Positions 56,011 to 64,000 of a DNA stretch of 64,000 nt are shown piece after piece; within the stretch, counting starts at the first letter, position 1, and the number at the start of each line of letters is the position of its first letter. The stretch lies in assembly GCA_934663775.1 (NCBI GenBank), contig CAKUKU010000010.1, forward strand, positions 1 to 64,000. The letters run 5' to 3'. This DNA is from an uncultured Ellagibacter sp. (lineage in GTDB: Bacteria > Actinomycetota > Coriobacteriia > Coriobacteriales > Eggerthellaceae). The translations under genes and the position numbers were made by a program. The notes under the pieces are model-generated. The model was not told the origin of the DNA, ran no database searches, and saw nothing but the letters and a program-made list of their open reading frames with translations.

Positions 56011-57516
56011 CTACATGCTGACCTGGGACGTTTCCGCTTTCTCATTCTCGCGCGCGTATTCTGCGGCGAAATCTGCCTTCGTCATGAAGCTCTTCTTGGC
56101 CGTGGAGGACGGAATCTCCACGGGGTAGTCGCCCGAGAAGCACGCCTCGCAGAAGCCGGGCTCGCGCACGTCGGGAAGCGACTCGCGAAGCCCCGACAGG
56201 CTGATGAACGCGAGCGAGTCGGCGCCCATCCACTCGCACATCTCCGCGTTGGTCATGTTCGCGGCGATGAGCTGGTCGCGCGTGTCGGTGTCGATGCCGT
56301 AGAAGCACGGCCAGAGCACCTCAGGGCTCACGATGCGCATGTGGACCTCGGTGGCGCCCGCCTGGCGCAGCATCTCGATGAGCTTTTTGGAGGTGTTGCC
56401 GCGCACGATGGAGTCGTCGATCACGACGAGGCGCTTGCCCGAGATAACGCTCGGCAGCGGGTTCAGCTTCAGACGAATGCCCAGCTGGCGCATGGCTTGC
56501 GTCGGCTGGATGAACGTGCGGCCCACGTAGCGGTTCTTCACGATGCCGTCGGCGTAGGGGATGCCGCTTTCGAAGGCGAAGCCCATGGCCGAGGGGATTC
56601 CCGAGTCGGGCACGCCGAGCACCAGGTCGGCGTCCGCCGGCGCCTCGCGTGCCAGGATGCGGCCCATGTTGCGTCTTGCCTGGTAGACCGACTGCCCGTC
56701 CATCACCGAATCGGGGCGGGCGAAGTAGACGTACTCGAAGATGCAGCTCGCGCGGCGGCCGGCGGGCACGCCCTGCTCGGCGATGACGCCGTCTTTGCTG
56801 AAGCGAACGATCTCGCCTGGATTCACATCGCGCACGTAGCGCGCGCCCACGATGTCGAGCCCGCAGGTCTCCGACGACACAACCCAGCCGCGGCCTTCGG
56901 GCAACTCGCCGATGCACAGCGGACGAATGCCGTTCGGATCGCGGAAAGCGTAGAGGCAGTCGGGGCTCGCGAGAACCATCGCATAGGCACCTTCCAAATG
57001 CTCCATGGCGTAGCGGATGCCCTCGCGCAGATGGTGCGTCTTCTGCGTGATGTTGCCGATGGCCTTCGCCGCCACCTCCGAATCGGTGCCGGCGCGCAGC
57101 TGGATGTCCTCGTCAATCAGGCGCGCACGCAGGCTGTTCGTGTTCACGAGCGTACCGTTATGCGCGAGCGCGATGAGCGTCTCGTCGATGGCGGAGATAT
57201 GCGGCTGGGCCGCTTCCCACGACGCCGCGGCGCCGGAAGTGGAGTAGCGCGCGTGGCCGACCGCCACGAACCCGGTGAGCGCGGCGAGGCTTGCCTCGTC
57301 GAACACCTGCGTAACCAGGCCCAAGTCCTTCGAGACCATAACAGTCTCGCCGTCCCCCACGGCGATTCCCGCGCTTTCCTGACCGCGGTGCTGAAGCGCC
57401 TGCAGGCCGAAGCACGTCATGCGCGCGACGTCCTCGCCGGGCGCGAAAACGCCGAACACGGCGCATTCCTCTTCGAGGCGGTCGGGGCGTTCGCCCGGCA
57501 GTATCGAAGTGCTCAT
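56011..57516 (-). CDS. purF: amidophosphoribosyltransferase
   Basis: Commits PRPP to purine synthesis. 501 residues: a 17-residue propeptide, then Cys18 (EEECAVFGVF), which becomes the N-terminal glutaminase nucleophile; the PRPP loop VVIDDSIVRGNT; and C-terminal cysteines (GFCEACFSGDYP) of a Bacillus-type Fe-S cluster. The ATG overlaps the stop of the upstream sortase (ATGA), with AAGGAG upstream inside the sortase gene. Confidence 0.96.
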   Translation of the reverse strand: MSTSILPGERPDRLEEECAVFGVFAPGEDVARMTCFGLQALQHRGQESAGIAVGDGETVMVSKDLGLVTQVFDEASLAALTGFVAVGHARYSTSGAAASWEAAQPHISAIDETLIALAHNGTLVNTNSLRARLIDEDIQLRAGTDSEVAAKAIGNITQKTHHLREGIRYAMEHLEGAYAMVLASPDCLYAFRDPNGIRPLCIGELPEGRGWVVSSETCGLDIVGARYVRDVNPGEIVRFSKDGVIAEQGVPAGRRASCIFEYVYFARPDSVMDGQSVYQARRNMGRILAREAPADADLVLGVPDSGIPSAMGFAFESGIPYADGIVKNRYVGRTFIQPTQAMRQLGIRLKLNPLPSVISGKRLVVIDDSIVRGNTSKKLIEMLRQAGATEVHMRIVSPEVLWPCFYGIDTDTRDQLIAANMTNAEMCEWMGADSLAFISLSGLRESLPDVREPGFCEACFSGDYPVEIPSSTAKKSFMTKADFAAEYARENEKAETSQVSM

Positions 57517-58511
57517 GAAACGATCTCCTTTGCTGCATCGTCTATTGTCGCGGCGGCGTCGGGCTCGACCATGCTGATCCCGCCGCCTCCGCGGTTTGCG
57601 TTGTTCGCATCGTTCGCAGCCGAACTTTCGAGCACCTCGCCCGAGGAGTTTACGGCAGCGTATTCAACCGGCACGCAGCACAGGACATACCGCGCGTCCG
57701 TGTTGCTATCGCAGGTAGAAAACATGAAGAAGCGGGAAACGGCCGACGCGTCGGGAGCCGCCGGATCGCACTCGACGATGCTGCGACTGATCTTGTCGGC
57801 GACGTAGGACGTGAAGGTGGCGTCGCTTTCGAACTTCGTCTGCACGATGGACTCCGACCCGCTGCAATGAACGAGAGACACCGACTGCAGGCGCCAGTTG
57901 CCCGCGGGCGTGAGCAGGTACACCGTGCGATGGGCGTTGAACTGCTCGGCATCGGCGAAATCGGCGATTGCGGCAAACATTTCCCCGTTTTGCAGATGAT
58001 GGCCCTGCACGATGTTGTTCCTATCCGAGAAATCGGCGGCGTTTTGCGCCAGCAGGTAGGGCGTGCCGTAAGTGGGCTGCCACCAACCACCGGAATTGCC
58101 CTGGAAATCCACCGTGAGATACTTGTCGGAATCCGACTCGGGCGCGCGGACGATGGGATAGTTCACGTTGGTACCGGGAATGCAAATCCAGCCCACCGTG
58201 TCGGGGTTGACCGCCAAAAGCGCGTCCCAGTCGACCGAAAGGTCGGCAAGCGTTGCGCCGGGCACGTCGGAGAGCGAGGAATCGGGCAGAAACGCCTCTT
58301 CGGCCACGTCGTCGTAGGTTTTCCGGCCCTCATGGTAGGCAAAGAAGATGCTCGCGAGGGCGAACAGCGCGAGGAGAAAAACGACAAGGGCGCTAACGAG
58401 GATCACCGTCCACCGGCGATAGGACGCGCGGGCAGCACCGCTTGCCGCAGTGCGCCTCGGGAAACCCCGATCGGGCTGCGCTGCCCCCTGCCCTCGACGC
58501 TTCGCGGTCAT
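57513..58511 (-). CDS. class B-like sortase
   Basis: 332 residues. A basic N-terminus, a membrane helix at about 34-58, then a sortase fold: the His in QGHHLQNGEMFAAI, the Cys in FMFSTCDSN and the Arg in DARYVLCC form the catalytic set. The YGHHxxxGxMF-like context points to class B (SrtB) type. Sortases attach LPxTG-like proteins to the wall or build pili; no substrate gene is near. The last 40 residues are Asn/Ala/Gly-rich. It overlaps purF by 4 bases, so both are cotranscribed, an odd pairing. Confidence 0.88.
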   Translation of the reverse strand: MTAKRRGQGAAQPDRGFPRRTAASGAARASYRRWTVILVSALVVFLLALFALASIFFAYHEGRKTYDDVAEEAFLPDSSLSDVPGATLADLSVDWDALLAVNPDTVGWICIPGTNVNYPIVRAPESDSDKYLTVDFQGNSGGWWQPTYGTPYLLAQNAADFSDRNNIVQGHHLQNGEMFAAIADFADAEQFNAHRTVYLLTPAGNWRLQSVSLVHCSGSESIVQTKFESDATFTSYVADKISRSIVECDPAAPDASAVSRFFMFSTCDSNTDARYVLCCVPVEYAAVNSSGEVLESSAANDANNANRGGGGISMVEPDAAATIDDAAKEIVS

Positions 58512-58598
58512 GTTCGCCTTTCCGTGGATCTTCGAGGCCCCGCCGCCCTATCGCGCGCGGCCCCGAGTTTTCGCTGAAACCACACTATAATAAGCAAC

Positions 58599-58614
58599 GC
58601 CCCCTCGCGGGGGC
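58599..58614 (-). terminator. GC hairpin after the 39-residue microprotein gene
   Basis: GCCCCC and GGGGGC with loop TCGC; the minus strand continues GTTGCTTATTATAG. The following TATTATAG may double as the -10 region for the sortase-purF-purM operon. Confidence 0.55.
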
Positions 58615-58722
58615 GCCACGCTTGCTCTCATACGCAAATTTCATCGGTCGGCAGCAGGATTCGCGCGGATTCCCGAGCCCTTCGGCCGACCCGTCCGCGC
58701 GCGCCACAGCGCCGCCGTCGCG

Positions 58723-58842
58723 CTATTTCTTCTTCAGCTCGTCGATGAAGCCCTTCGCGATGCACGCGACGATGATGATGACGATGACCGCGACGATTGC
58801 GGCGATAACCCCCGGGTTGTCGGGAATGAAGCTCAAATCCAT
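58723..58842 (-). CDS. 39-residue single-helix membrane microprotein
   Basis: A short frame starting MDLSFIPDNPGVIAAIVAVI, with one hydrophobic segment of about 20 residues (IAAIVAVIVIIIVACIA) and a basic end DELKKK. GAGGGG sits 6 bases upstream of the ATG at 58842, and a GC hairpin follows about 110 bases after the stop, just before the sortase. It could be a regulator or accessory subunit of a membrane protein. No family recognised. Confidence 0.55.
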   Translation of the reverse strand: MDLSFIPDNPGVIAAIVAVIVIIIVACIAKGFIDELKKK

Positions 58843-59153
58843 GGCGACCCCTCTTTCAAAACACGGCGCAGATGCGCCTTTCGGCCAAGTTCGGTTCAAA
58901 CGGTGTCCATAGTAACGCCATCCGCGGCTTCACGCAAGCTACACAAATCGGCGAAAAGCGTTCGAAACCAGAAGTTTACGCAGGTAAAAGACTTAAGTGA
59001 CAGCTTCGTATCAATCGCGAGAATGCACAGCGCAACAGATTCGAGCCCGAGATGCGCCCTGCCTCTTGTGGGTCTCTATCGGTGCAATCGATAAGCGGTT
59101 ATCGGCGTTTTGGCAGGTCAGCAGAAAATAATTCGATTTTCCCCGAAAGCCTA
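58843..59153. other. intergenic region upstream of metY, no gene seen
   Basis: About 310 bases. CTATCG-N7-CGATAA (about 59077-59094) is an inverted repeat similar to one upstream of the MetE-like gene at 31434-31456. It may be an operator for a shared sulfur regulator; weak. Confidence 0.35.
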
Positions 59154-59182
59154 TTGACTCAGTGGGCCTTGCACCGTATAAA
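59154..59182 (+). promoter_or_regulatory. metY promoter
   Basis: TTGACT (59154-59159), 17 bases, TATAAA (59177-59182) on the plus strand, 56 bases before the start codon. Near-consensus housekeeping promoter. Confidence 0.7.
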
Positions 59183-59238
59183 TACCAGCGCTATATGAAT
59201 TTCAGAACTATATCGTAATCGATTAAGGAGATAGCCAA

Positions 59239-60537
59239 ATGTCTGAAAAAGAGAACACCTATTCGTTCGAGACCCTGCAGATTCACGCCGGACAGGAAAA
59301 CCCCGACCCTGCGACCGATGCACGCGCCGTGCCGATCTACCTGACGTCCTCCTTCGTGTTCAAAGACGCCGCGACCGCAGCCGGGCGCTTCGGACTCACC
59401 GAGCCGGGCAACATCTATTCCCGCCTGACCAACCCCACCGTTTCCATTTTCGAGGAGCGCATCGCCGCACTCGAGGGCGGCGTCGGAGCGCTTGGCGTCG
59501 CCACCGGCTCGGCCGCAATCACCATCGCCGTGCAGAACATCGCCACGGTTGGTGACCATATCGTCTCCTCCACCAACCTTTACGGAGGCACGCTCAATCT
59601 GTTCGAGCACACCCTTTCCGAACAGGGACTTTCCACCACGTTCGTGAACCCTGCCGACCTCGACGCTGTCGAAGCCGCCATCCAGGACAACACCAAGCTC
59701 CTCTACGCGGAGACGCTCGGCAACCCGAATTCCGACGTACTCGACATCGAGGGCTGGGCCGCCATCGCGCACAAGCACAACCTTCCGCTCGTCGTGGACG
59801 ACACCTTCTCGACGCCTTACCTGCTGCGCCCGATCGAGCACGGCGCCGACGTAGTGGTCGCCTCCGCCACGAAGTTCATCGGCGGACACGGCACGGCGAT
59901 GGGCGGCATGATCGTCGATGCGGGCAAGTTCGATTGGGCGGGCAACGCCGATAAGTTCCCCGGCGTCGCGAAGCCGAACCCGAGCTACCACGGCGTCGTG
60001 TTCACTGAAGCCGCAGGTGAGGCCGCCTACATCACCAAAGCGCGCGCCACGCTCCTGCGCGATCAGGGTGCAACGCTGTCCCCCTTCAACGCGTTTATCC
60101 TGCTCCAGGGCTTGGAGACGCTCTCGCTGCGCGTCGAGCGCCACGTCGAGAACGCGCTCAAGGTCGTCGACTTCCTGAACAGCCACCCGCAGGTCGAGCG
60201 CGTGAACCATCCGTCGCTTTCGACCGGCCGCGCGAAGGAGCTCTACGACGAGTACTACCCCAACGGCGCCGCCTCGATTTTCACGTTCGAAATCAAGGGC
60301 ACGGCCGAGACCGCCTGCAAGTTCACCGAGAGCCTGAAACTGTTCAGCCTGCTCGCGAACGTGGCGGACGTGAAGAGCCTCGTCATCCACCCGGCGTCGA
60401 CCACGCACTCGCAGCTGACCGAGAAGGAGCTTGAGGCCGCGGGCATCTCCCCCACGACAATTCGCCTGTCCATCGGCACCGAGAACATCAAAGACATCTT
60501 GGCCGACCTCGAGCAGGGGTTTGACGCGGTGAAGTAG
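59239..60537 (+). CDS. metY: O-acetylhomoserine sulfhydrylase (Cys/Met metabolism PLP enzyme)
   Basis: Makes homocysteine from O-acetylhomoserine and sulfide. 432 residues of the gamma-family: YSRLTNPT near the N-terminus, the PLP-binding SATKFIGGHG lysine, and VKSLVIHPASTTHSQL. Length and motifs fit MetY rather than MetB. Start 59239 has AAGGAG. Monocistronic, own promoter, terminator shared with queF. With the MetE-like enzyme at 31606 it could complete a sulfide-to-methionine route. Confidence 0.93.
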   Translation: MSEKENTYSFETLQIHAGQENPDPATDARAVPIYLTSSFVFKDAATAAGRFGLTEPGNIYSRLTNPTVSIFEERIAALEGGVGALGVATGSAAITIAVQNIATVGDHIVSSTNLYGGTLNLFEHTLSEQGLSTTFVNPADLDAVEAAIQDNTKLLYAETLGNPNSDVLDIEGWAAIAHKHNLPLVVDDTFSTPYLLRPIEHGADVVVASATKFIGGHGTAMGGMIVDAGKFDWAGNADKFPGVAKPNPSYHGVVFTEAAGEAAYITKARATLLRDQGATLSPFNAFILLQGLETLSLRVERHVENALKVVDFLNSHPQVERVNHPSLSTGRAKELYDEYYPNGAASIFTFEIKGTAETACKFTESLKLFSLLANVADVKSLVIHPASTTHSQLTEKELEAAGISPTTIRLSIGTENIKDILADLEQGFDAVK

Positions 60538-60563
60538 TCGCACGTCAGTTTGGACCCTAATGA

Positions 60564-60600
60564 ACGAGGGGCCGCCCGCGATTTGCGAGCGGCCCCTCGT
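60564..60600. terminator. bidirectional terminator between metY and queF
   Basis: ACGAGGGGCCGC and GCGGCCCCTCGT form a perfect 12-bp stem with a 13-base loop between two convergent genes. Confidence 0.75.
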
Positions 60601-60660
60601 GTTCTCCGCGCGCACGCCTCGGGTCGCGCCCTCTCGCGCGCCCCCTACCCGCGCGCCCCT

Positions 60661-61254
60661 TTAGCGGTTGTCCACCTTCTCGGGATAAAGATCGTGGCGA
60701 GACAAGCGCTCCCAAGCCACGTCTTCCCAGCGCGTGCCCGGCTTCCCGTAGTTGCAATACGGGTCGATCGAGATGCCTCCGCGCGGCAAGAACTTGCCCC
60801 AGACCTCGATATACTTCGGATCCATCAGCTTGACGAGATCTTTCATGATGATGTTCACGCAGTCCTCGTGGAAATCCCCGTGGTTGCGGAAGCTGAACAA
60901 GTACAGCTTCAGGCTTTTGCTCTCGACCATACGCTCGCCCGGCACGTAGGCGATGTAGATTGTGGCGAAGTCGGGCTGCCCGGTGATTGGGCACAGGCTG
61001 GTGAACTCGGGGCAGTTGAACTTCACGAAGTAGTCGTTGCCCGGGTGCTTGTTCTCGAACGTCTCGAGAACGCTCGGGTCGTAGGTCTGCGGGTAGCGCA
61101 CCCCCTGGTTGCCTAAAAGCGACAGGTCGTCGGTCCCCCCGCGCTGCGGTTTCTCGTTCGCCATGTTTTCCATGCCCGCGGCGCTCGTCATGTCCGTCGC
61201 GTCCGCTGCGCTCGTCATGTTCGCCACTTTCTCCGCGTTCTCCCTGTTCGTCAT
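60661..61254 (-). CDS. queF: NADPH-dependent 7-cyano-7-deazaguanine reductase
   Basis: Reduces preQ0 to preQ1 for queuosine in tRNA. 197 residues of the unimodular (YkvM) type: catalytic Cys88 in [13 protein letters not shown], Asp95, and the NADPH motif [14 protein letters not shown]. The first 35 residues are an odd repeated Met/Ala/Thr segment ([15 protein letters not shown]). Start 61254 follows GAGGAA and lies 1 base before the queC stop. Last gene of queD-E-C-F. Confidence 0.93.
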   Translation of the reverse strand: MTNRENAEKVANMTSAADATDMTSAAGMENMANEKPQRGGTDDLSLLGNQGVRYPQTYDPSVLETFENKHPGNDYFVKFNCPEFTSLCPITGQPDFATIYIAYVPGERMVESKSLKLYLFSFRNHGDFHEDCVNIIMKDLVKLMDPKYIEVWGKFLPRGGISIDPYCNYGKPGTRWEDVAWERLSRHDLYPEKVDNR

Positions 61255-61255
61255 G

Positions 61256-61996
61256 CTATTCCTCCCCTTCCGCGTTTGCTGCCGCCCGCTCGGCGTCGAG
61301 CCTGTCGAGCAGCGGATCGCGCATCCCGTTCGCCTCGAACGCGCAGTTGCGATCGATGCACGTCCCGCACGCGTCGCACGGATAGTCGCCGCCCTCGTAG
61401 CAGCTCCAGGTGAGCTCGTAGGGAACGCCCAGCTCAATGCCGCGCGCGACGATATCAGCCTTCGACATTTCCACGAACGGCGCGCAAAGATGCAGCTCGC
61501 CGCCCGTTCCTTCCTCAATTGCGCGGTTCATCGCGTCGACGAACTCGCGAGAGCAGTCGGGATAGGCGTTGCCCGCCCAGTCGTCGTGGTGCGCGCCGTA
61601 GTAAATCGCGCTGCATCCGAGCGAGAGCGCCATCGAAGCCGCCGCCGAAAGGAAGAGCCCGTTGCGGAAGGGGACGTAGGTGCTCACCGGCTTGCCATCG
61701 CTTTCGGCGAGCTGGTCGGCGTAGCTTTCCTCGGGGATATCTTGCGAGGAATGCGAGAGCAGGCTGCAATCGCTGTCGGCGAAGATGGCCCCCAAATCGA
61801 GGAAGCGCTGCTCCACGCCGTAATGTGCAGCGACGGCCTTCGCGCTCTCGATTTCCTTGTTATGGCGCTGACCATAGGAAATGGAAAGCGCGTACACATT
61901 CTTGGCGCCGTAGCGCGAAACCGCCATGGCGAGCAACGTGGTGGAATCCACGCCGCCCGAGCACAAAACGAGCGCTTTCTCTTCGATGTCGACCAC
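61256..61996 (-). CDS. queC: 7-cyano-7-deazaguanine synthase
   Basis: Makes preQ0 from carboxydeazaguanine with ATP and ammonia. 246 residues with the PP-loop SGGVDS (13-18) and the zinc site [20 protein letters not shown] near the end. The start is placed at the GTG 61996 after AAGGGAG; a GTG at 62020 is an in-frame alternative. It begins 4 bases after the queE stop region, tightly coupled. Confidence 0.93.
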   Translation of the reverse strand: MVDIEEKALVLCSGGVDSTTLLAMAVSRYGAKNVYALSISYGQRHNKEIESAKAVAAHYGVEQRFLDLGAIFADSDCSLLSHSSQDIPEESYADQLAESDGKPVSTYVPFRNGLFLSAAASMALSLGCSAIYYGAHHDDWAGNAYPDCSREFVDAMNRAIEEGTGGELHLCAPFVEMSKADIVARGIELGVPYELTWSCYEGGDYPCDACGTCIDRNCAFEANGMRDPLLDRLDAERAAANAEGEE

Positions 61997-62000
61997 GAGG

Positions 62001-62921
62001 CTATACTCCCTTCTCGACACCCGGCCAGATGATCTTGTGCAGCTGCAGCTGCGCAGTAGCCCAGGTGAGGTTGTTCTCTTGCATGAAATCCACGATGCGC
62101 GCGGGGGAAAGGCGCCCGAACACGGGGCTCAAATACACCGGCACGCGATTGGGAAGCCCCAGATTGCGCGACACTTCCAGCATGCGGCGAAGATCGCCCT
62201 CCCCGCCGCAGACGAACTTCACGGTGTCGCGCGCGTCGAGGAGCGTGAAGTTCTCGCGCAACATGCGACCCTCCATACCGCTTGCGGGAAGCTTCCAATC
62301 GACCGTAAACGTGAGGTTGCCGGGAAGCGACGCGCACGCCTCGCGCAGCTGTGCGAGTTCGCGCAGATCAGCGGCACCGTTCGTCTCGATTTCCACCCGA
62401 AGCCCGCGCTCGAGGGGGCCGGGCTCGGCAAGGAAGGCGCGCACAAGGCTGGGGAGCTCGGGCTGCAACGCGGGCTCGCCACCCGTGAGGGTGACGCATT
62501 CCACTCGCGTCTCGCACGCCCACGCGACGAGGTCCGCGACTGACACGCGCTCGGCGCGATCCGCGGCAACGGGCGCGTTTGCCCACATGGTGTCGCAGTA
62601 CGAACACGCCAGGTTGCACCCCGTGAAACGGATGAAGGCAGCGAGCTTGCCCGCAGCGCGCCCTTCCCCGTTCACGCTAACGAAGCGCTCGGCAACGGGA
62701 AGCATGCGGCTCGCTGCCGGTTCGGAGAATGCGGGCACAGCCGACCCGCGCGCGACATCGCACCCCGGCCCGCCCGCAGCCTGCGAGCCCACGTCCACCT
62801 CGCCCGGGGCCTGCGCCTGCGGCCCTGCAACCAACTCGCCCGGGGCCTGCGCCCGCAAGCCCGCGTTCACCTCGCCCGCGGCCTGCGCCTGCGAGCCCGC
62901 GCTATCCCGACTACTAGCCAC
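62001..62921 (-). CDS. queE: 7-carboxy-7-deazaguanine synthase (radical SAM)
   Basis: Radical SAM enzyme converting carboxytetrahydropterin to carboxydeazaguanine. Core: FTGCNLACSYCDTMW with the CxxxCxxC cluster (Cys102, 106, 109), TLTGGEPALQ, and a QueE-like C-terminus. The core would normally start at MLPVAERF (ATG 62705, 234 residues), but that ATG has no ribosome site; the open frame continues to a GTG at 62921 that overlaps the queD stop by 8 bases, giving a 306-residue protein with an N-terminal stretch of 12-residue repeats. Either start is possible. Confidence 0.85.
   Translation of the reverse strand: MASSRDSAGSQAQAAGEVNAGLRAQAPGELVAGPQAQAPGEVDVGSQAAGGPGCDVARGSAVPAFSEPAASRMLPVAERFVSVNGEGRAAGKLAAFIRFTGCNLACSYCDTMWANAPVAADRAERVSVADLVAWACETRVECVTLTGGEPALQPELPSLVRAFLAEPGPLERGLRVEIETNGAADLRELAQLREACASLPGNLTFTVDWKLPASGMEGRMLRENFTLLDARDTVKFVCGGEGDLRRMLEVSRNLGLPNRVPVYLSPVFGRLSPARIVDFMQENNLTWATAQLQLHKIIWPGVEKGV
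62769..62900 (-). repeat. 36-bp tandem repeat at the queD-queE junction
   Basis: Three full units and a partial one, reading in frame as AGSQAQAAGEVN, AGLRAQAPGELV, AGPQAQAPGEVD, then VGSQAAGG. No stop codon interrupts, and the period is a multiple of three, so it is compatible with a translated linker. Confidence 0.75.
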
Positions 62922-63333
62922 GGTAGATCGCGCAGTTGTTGGGGGTCTCGTACACGTCGACCTGCGACACGGGGAATCCCGCGTCCGCCAGTTTCCCGTA
63001 AAAATAGCGGGCGAGGTTTTCCGCCGTCGTGCGGAAGGGCACGACCGAAAGCGAGAAGCCCTCGCGCTCGAGGCACGCGAGCGTGTCGGGGGCAAGCGAC
63101 CCCTCTTCCACCACGAACGAGTGGTCGAAGGCTTCGGTCAAGTCGCGCAGAGCGCCCTTGAAGTCGGCAAAGTCGATCACCATGTCTTTGTGAGCTCCCT
63201 GCGTCTGGAGCTCCTCCTGCTCCAGATAGGCAACTACGCGCCAGCGGTGGCCGTGGAGATTCTCGCATTTGCCGTGATAGTCGGTGAGGAAATGAGCGGC
63301 ATCGAAGCTGCTCTCGGTTTTAAGCCCGTACAT
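62914..63333 (-). CDS. queD: 6-carboxy-5,6,7,8-tetrahydropterin synthase
   Basis: First dedicated step of queuosine synthesis from dihydroneopterin triphosphate. 139 residues: zinc ligands His14, His27 and His29 (DAAHFL, HGH) and catalytic Cys23 (KCENLHGHRW). The start at 63333 follows AAAGG at 7 bases; the ATG at 63348 has none. First gene of the operon; folE is not present. Confidence 0.93.
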   Translation of the reverse strand: MYGLKTESSFDAAHFLTDYHGKCENLHGHRWRVVAYLEQEELQTQGAHKDMVIDFADFKGALRDLTEAFDHSFVVEEGSLAPDTLACLEREGFSLSVVPFRTTAENLARYFYGKLADAGFPVSQVDVYETPNNCAIYRG

Positions 63334-63600
63334 CGGCGTACCTTTCATGATACAAGGAAACCGCCGATGGGAAACAGGGTCGCAGGCTTAAGATGCAAAG
63401 GCACCTCACATTATGCGCTCAATTCGCACCATGGAGCCGCGCCGCGCCCTGACGCGCGCCGCAGCGCTCGCAGCGCCACCGCCCCGCACCCGCATAACGC
63501 GCCCTGCCGCCCCGCGCAACGCGCGAGCGAAAAGGCGCTCCCTAGTTTTGTTTACCGACAGGAGGTTTCCGAACTGTCCATAGTGACAAGCAGTATAGCG
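63334..63600 (-). promoter_or_regulatory. long leader and promoter of the queuosine operon
   Basis: TATACT (complement of 63593-63598) could be the -10 box, giving a leader of about 250 bases, GC-rich and with several self-complementary runs. Queuosine operons often carry preQ1 riboswitches, but I could not fit a known class here. Confidence 0.35.
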
Positions 63601-63967
63601 CATGCACACGAAGAGGCAGACCGCAGGCTGACTATTTCACACAAGCATACGACCTGGGCAAAGGTTGGCGCCCGCAATGCACAACAACGCGCAATCCGGC
63701 AACCATCATCACAAGCGGGAAACGAGAAGGCAACGCGCTCCTCGCCTTGCCAATAAAAGAAAGCGCTTCGCTCATCTCGCAGGCTCCAAAATCGCAAGCC
63801 ACTCGGTCGCAACTCGAATAGCAGTACGCGCGCAACGACACGCGCGCAACAATCTCAAGAACGACCAGCACTGCCTGGCGACTCTTGGCAACAGATTCGT
63901 TTCAAACGGACGATTTCGCCTTCAACGCCGCTACCCTCTTAGCAAGAAGCCGAGCGAAGGAGCCGAA
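63601..63967. other. intergenic region, no gene seen
   Basis: About 370 bases. ACGACCTGGGCAAAGGTTGG near 63648 recalls the motif in the inverted-repeat elements at 41799 and 53538. No convincing frame. Confidence 0.3.
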
Positions 63968-64000
63968 ATGCCCGAGAGCGCAACAGCAAACGCAACAACC
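63968..64000 (+). CDS. start of a gene cut by the right edge
   Basis: ATG preceded by AAGGAGCCGAA, then eleven codons without a stop (MPESATANATT). The ribosome site is the main evidence. Product unknown. Confidence 0.45.
   Translation, partial: MPESATANATT

Noticed and set aside
63349..63600. preQ1 riboswitch upstream of queD
   Set aside because: The AAAACTAGGGAG segment recalls a preQ1-I tail, but the required stem and loop could not be matched.

Overview
The window reads as chromosomal DNA of a high-GC, non-spore-forming anaerobic actinobacterium, most likely class Coriobacteriia (Eggerthellaceae-like). This rests on gene content: class A penicillin-binding proteins with Gly-rich tails, two U32 proteins, a molbindin/ModD set, an anchored Ntn hydrolase, GCS2-type glutamate-cysteine ligase and Mrp. 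No 16S rRNA gene lies inside the window, so the genus is not settled. Nearly all of it is ordinary housekeeping DNA, densely packed and mostly on the minus strand, with some structured or repeat-rich intergenic regions.

Layout. 1-294: promoter and leader of an rRNA operon that runs off the left edge. 295-9276: tyrS, a long U32 protein, two class A PBPs and a lipoprotein. 9485-17215: arginine biosynthesis, argC-J-B-D-G-H, without argF. 17627-21555: glutamate-cysteine ligase, a SlyD-like FKBP, a small membrane protein and a SpoVA-like tandem membrane protein. 21884-31268: a segment bracketed by two near-identical inverted copies of a molbindin gene with its structured leader; between them lie an EF-G-like GTPase, an Ntn hydrolase, a gene remnant, ModD, an amidohydrolase and an HTH-PBP regulator that may sense molybdate. 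31606-33782: a methionine-synthase-like enzyme and a LysR regulator. 34022-41427: tRNA-Ala, Mrp, a second U32 protein, cysS-cysE and ispF-ispD. 42048-47761: clpC under a CIRCE operator, lysS with an extra tRNA-binding domain, greA and tatA. 47943-58842: tRNA-Pro, a thioesterase, a flippase-like protein and a purine cluster (purH, xdhC, purN, then purM, purF), with a toxin-antitoxin pair and repeat elements inserted between purN and purM; a sortase overlaps purF, preceded by a 39-residue membrane microprotein. 59239-60537: metY. 60661-63333: a queuosine-precursor operon, queD-E-C-F.

Themes. Sulfur metabolism is spread over cysE, cysS, metY, the MetE-like enzyme, LysR and gshA. Molybdenum handling is represented by two molbindins, ModD, the HTH-PBP regulator and XdhC. 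The arginine, purine and queuosine operons are each nearly complete. The three stable-RNA promoters share a TAATAT -10 box, and two of them also share an A/T palindromic upstream element. The least explained items are the inverted molbindin duplication with its leader, the SpoVA-like tandem protein, the in-frame 36-bp repeats at queD/queE, the sortase-purF overlap with its microprotein, and several inverted-repeat elements.
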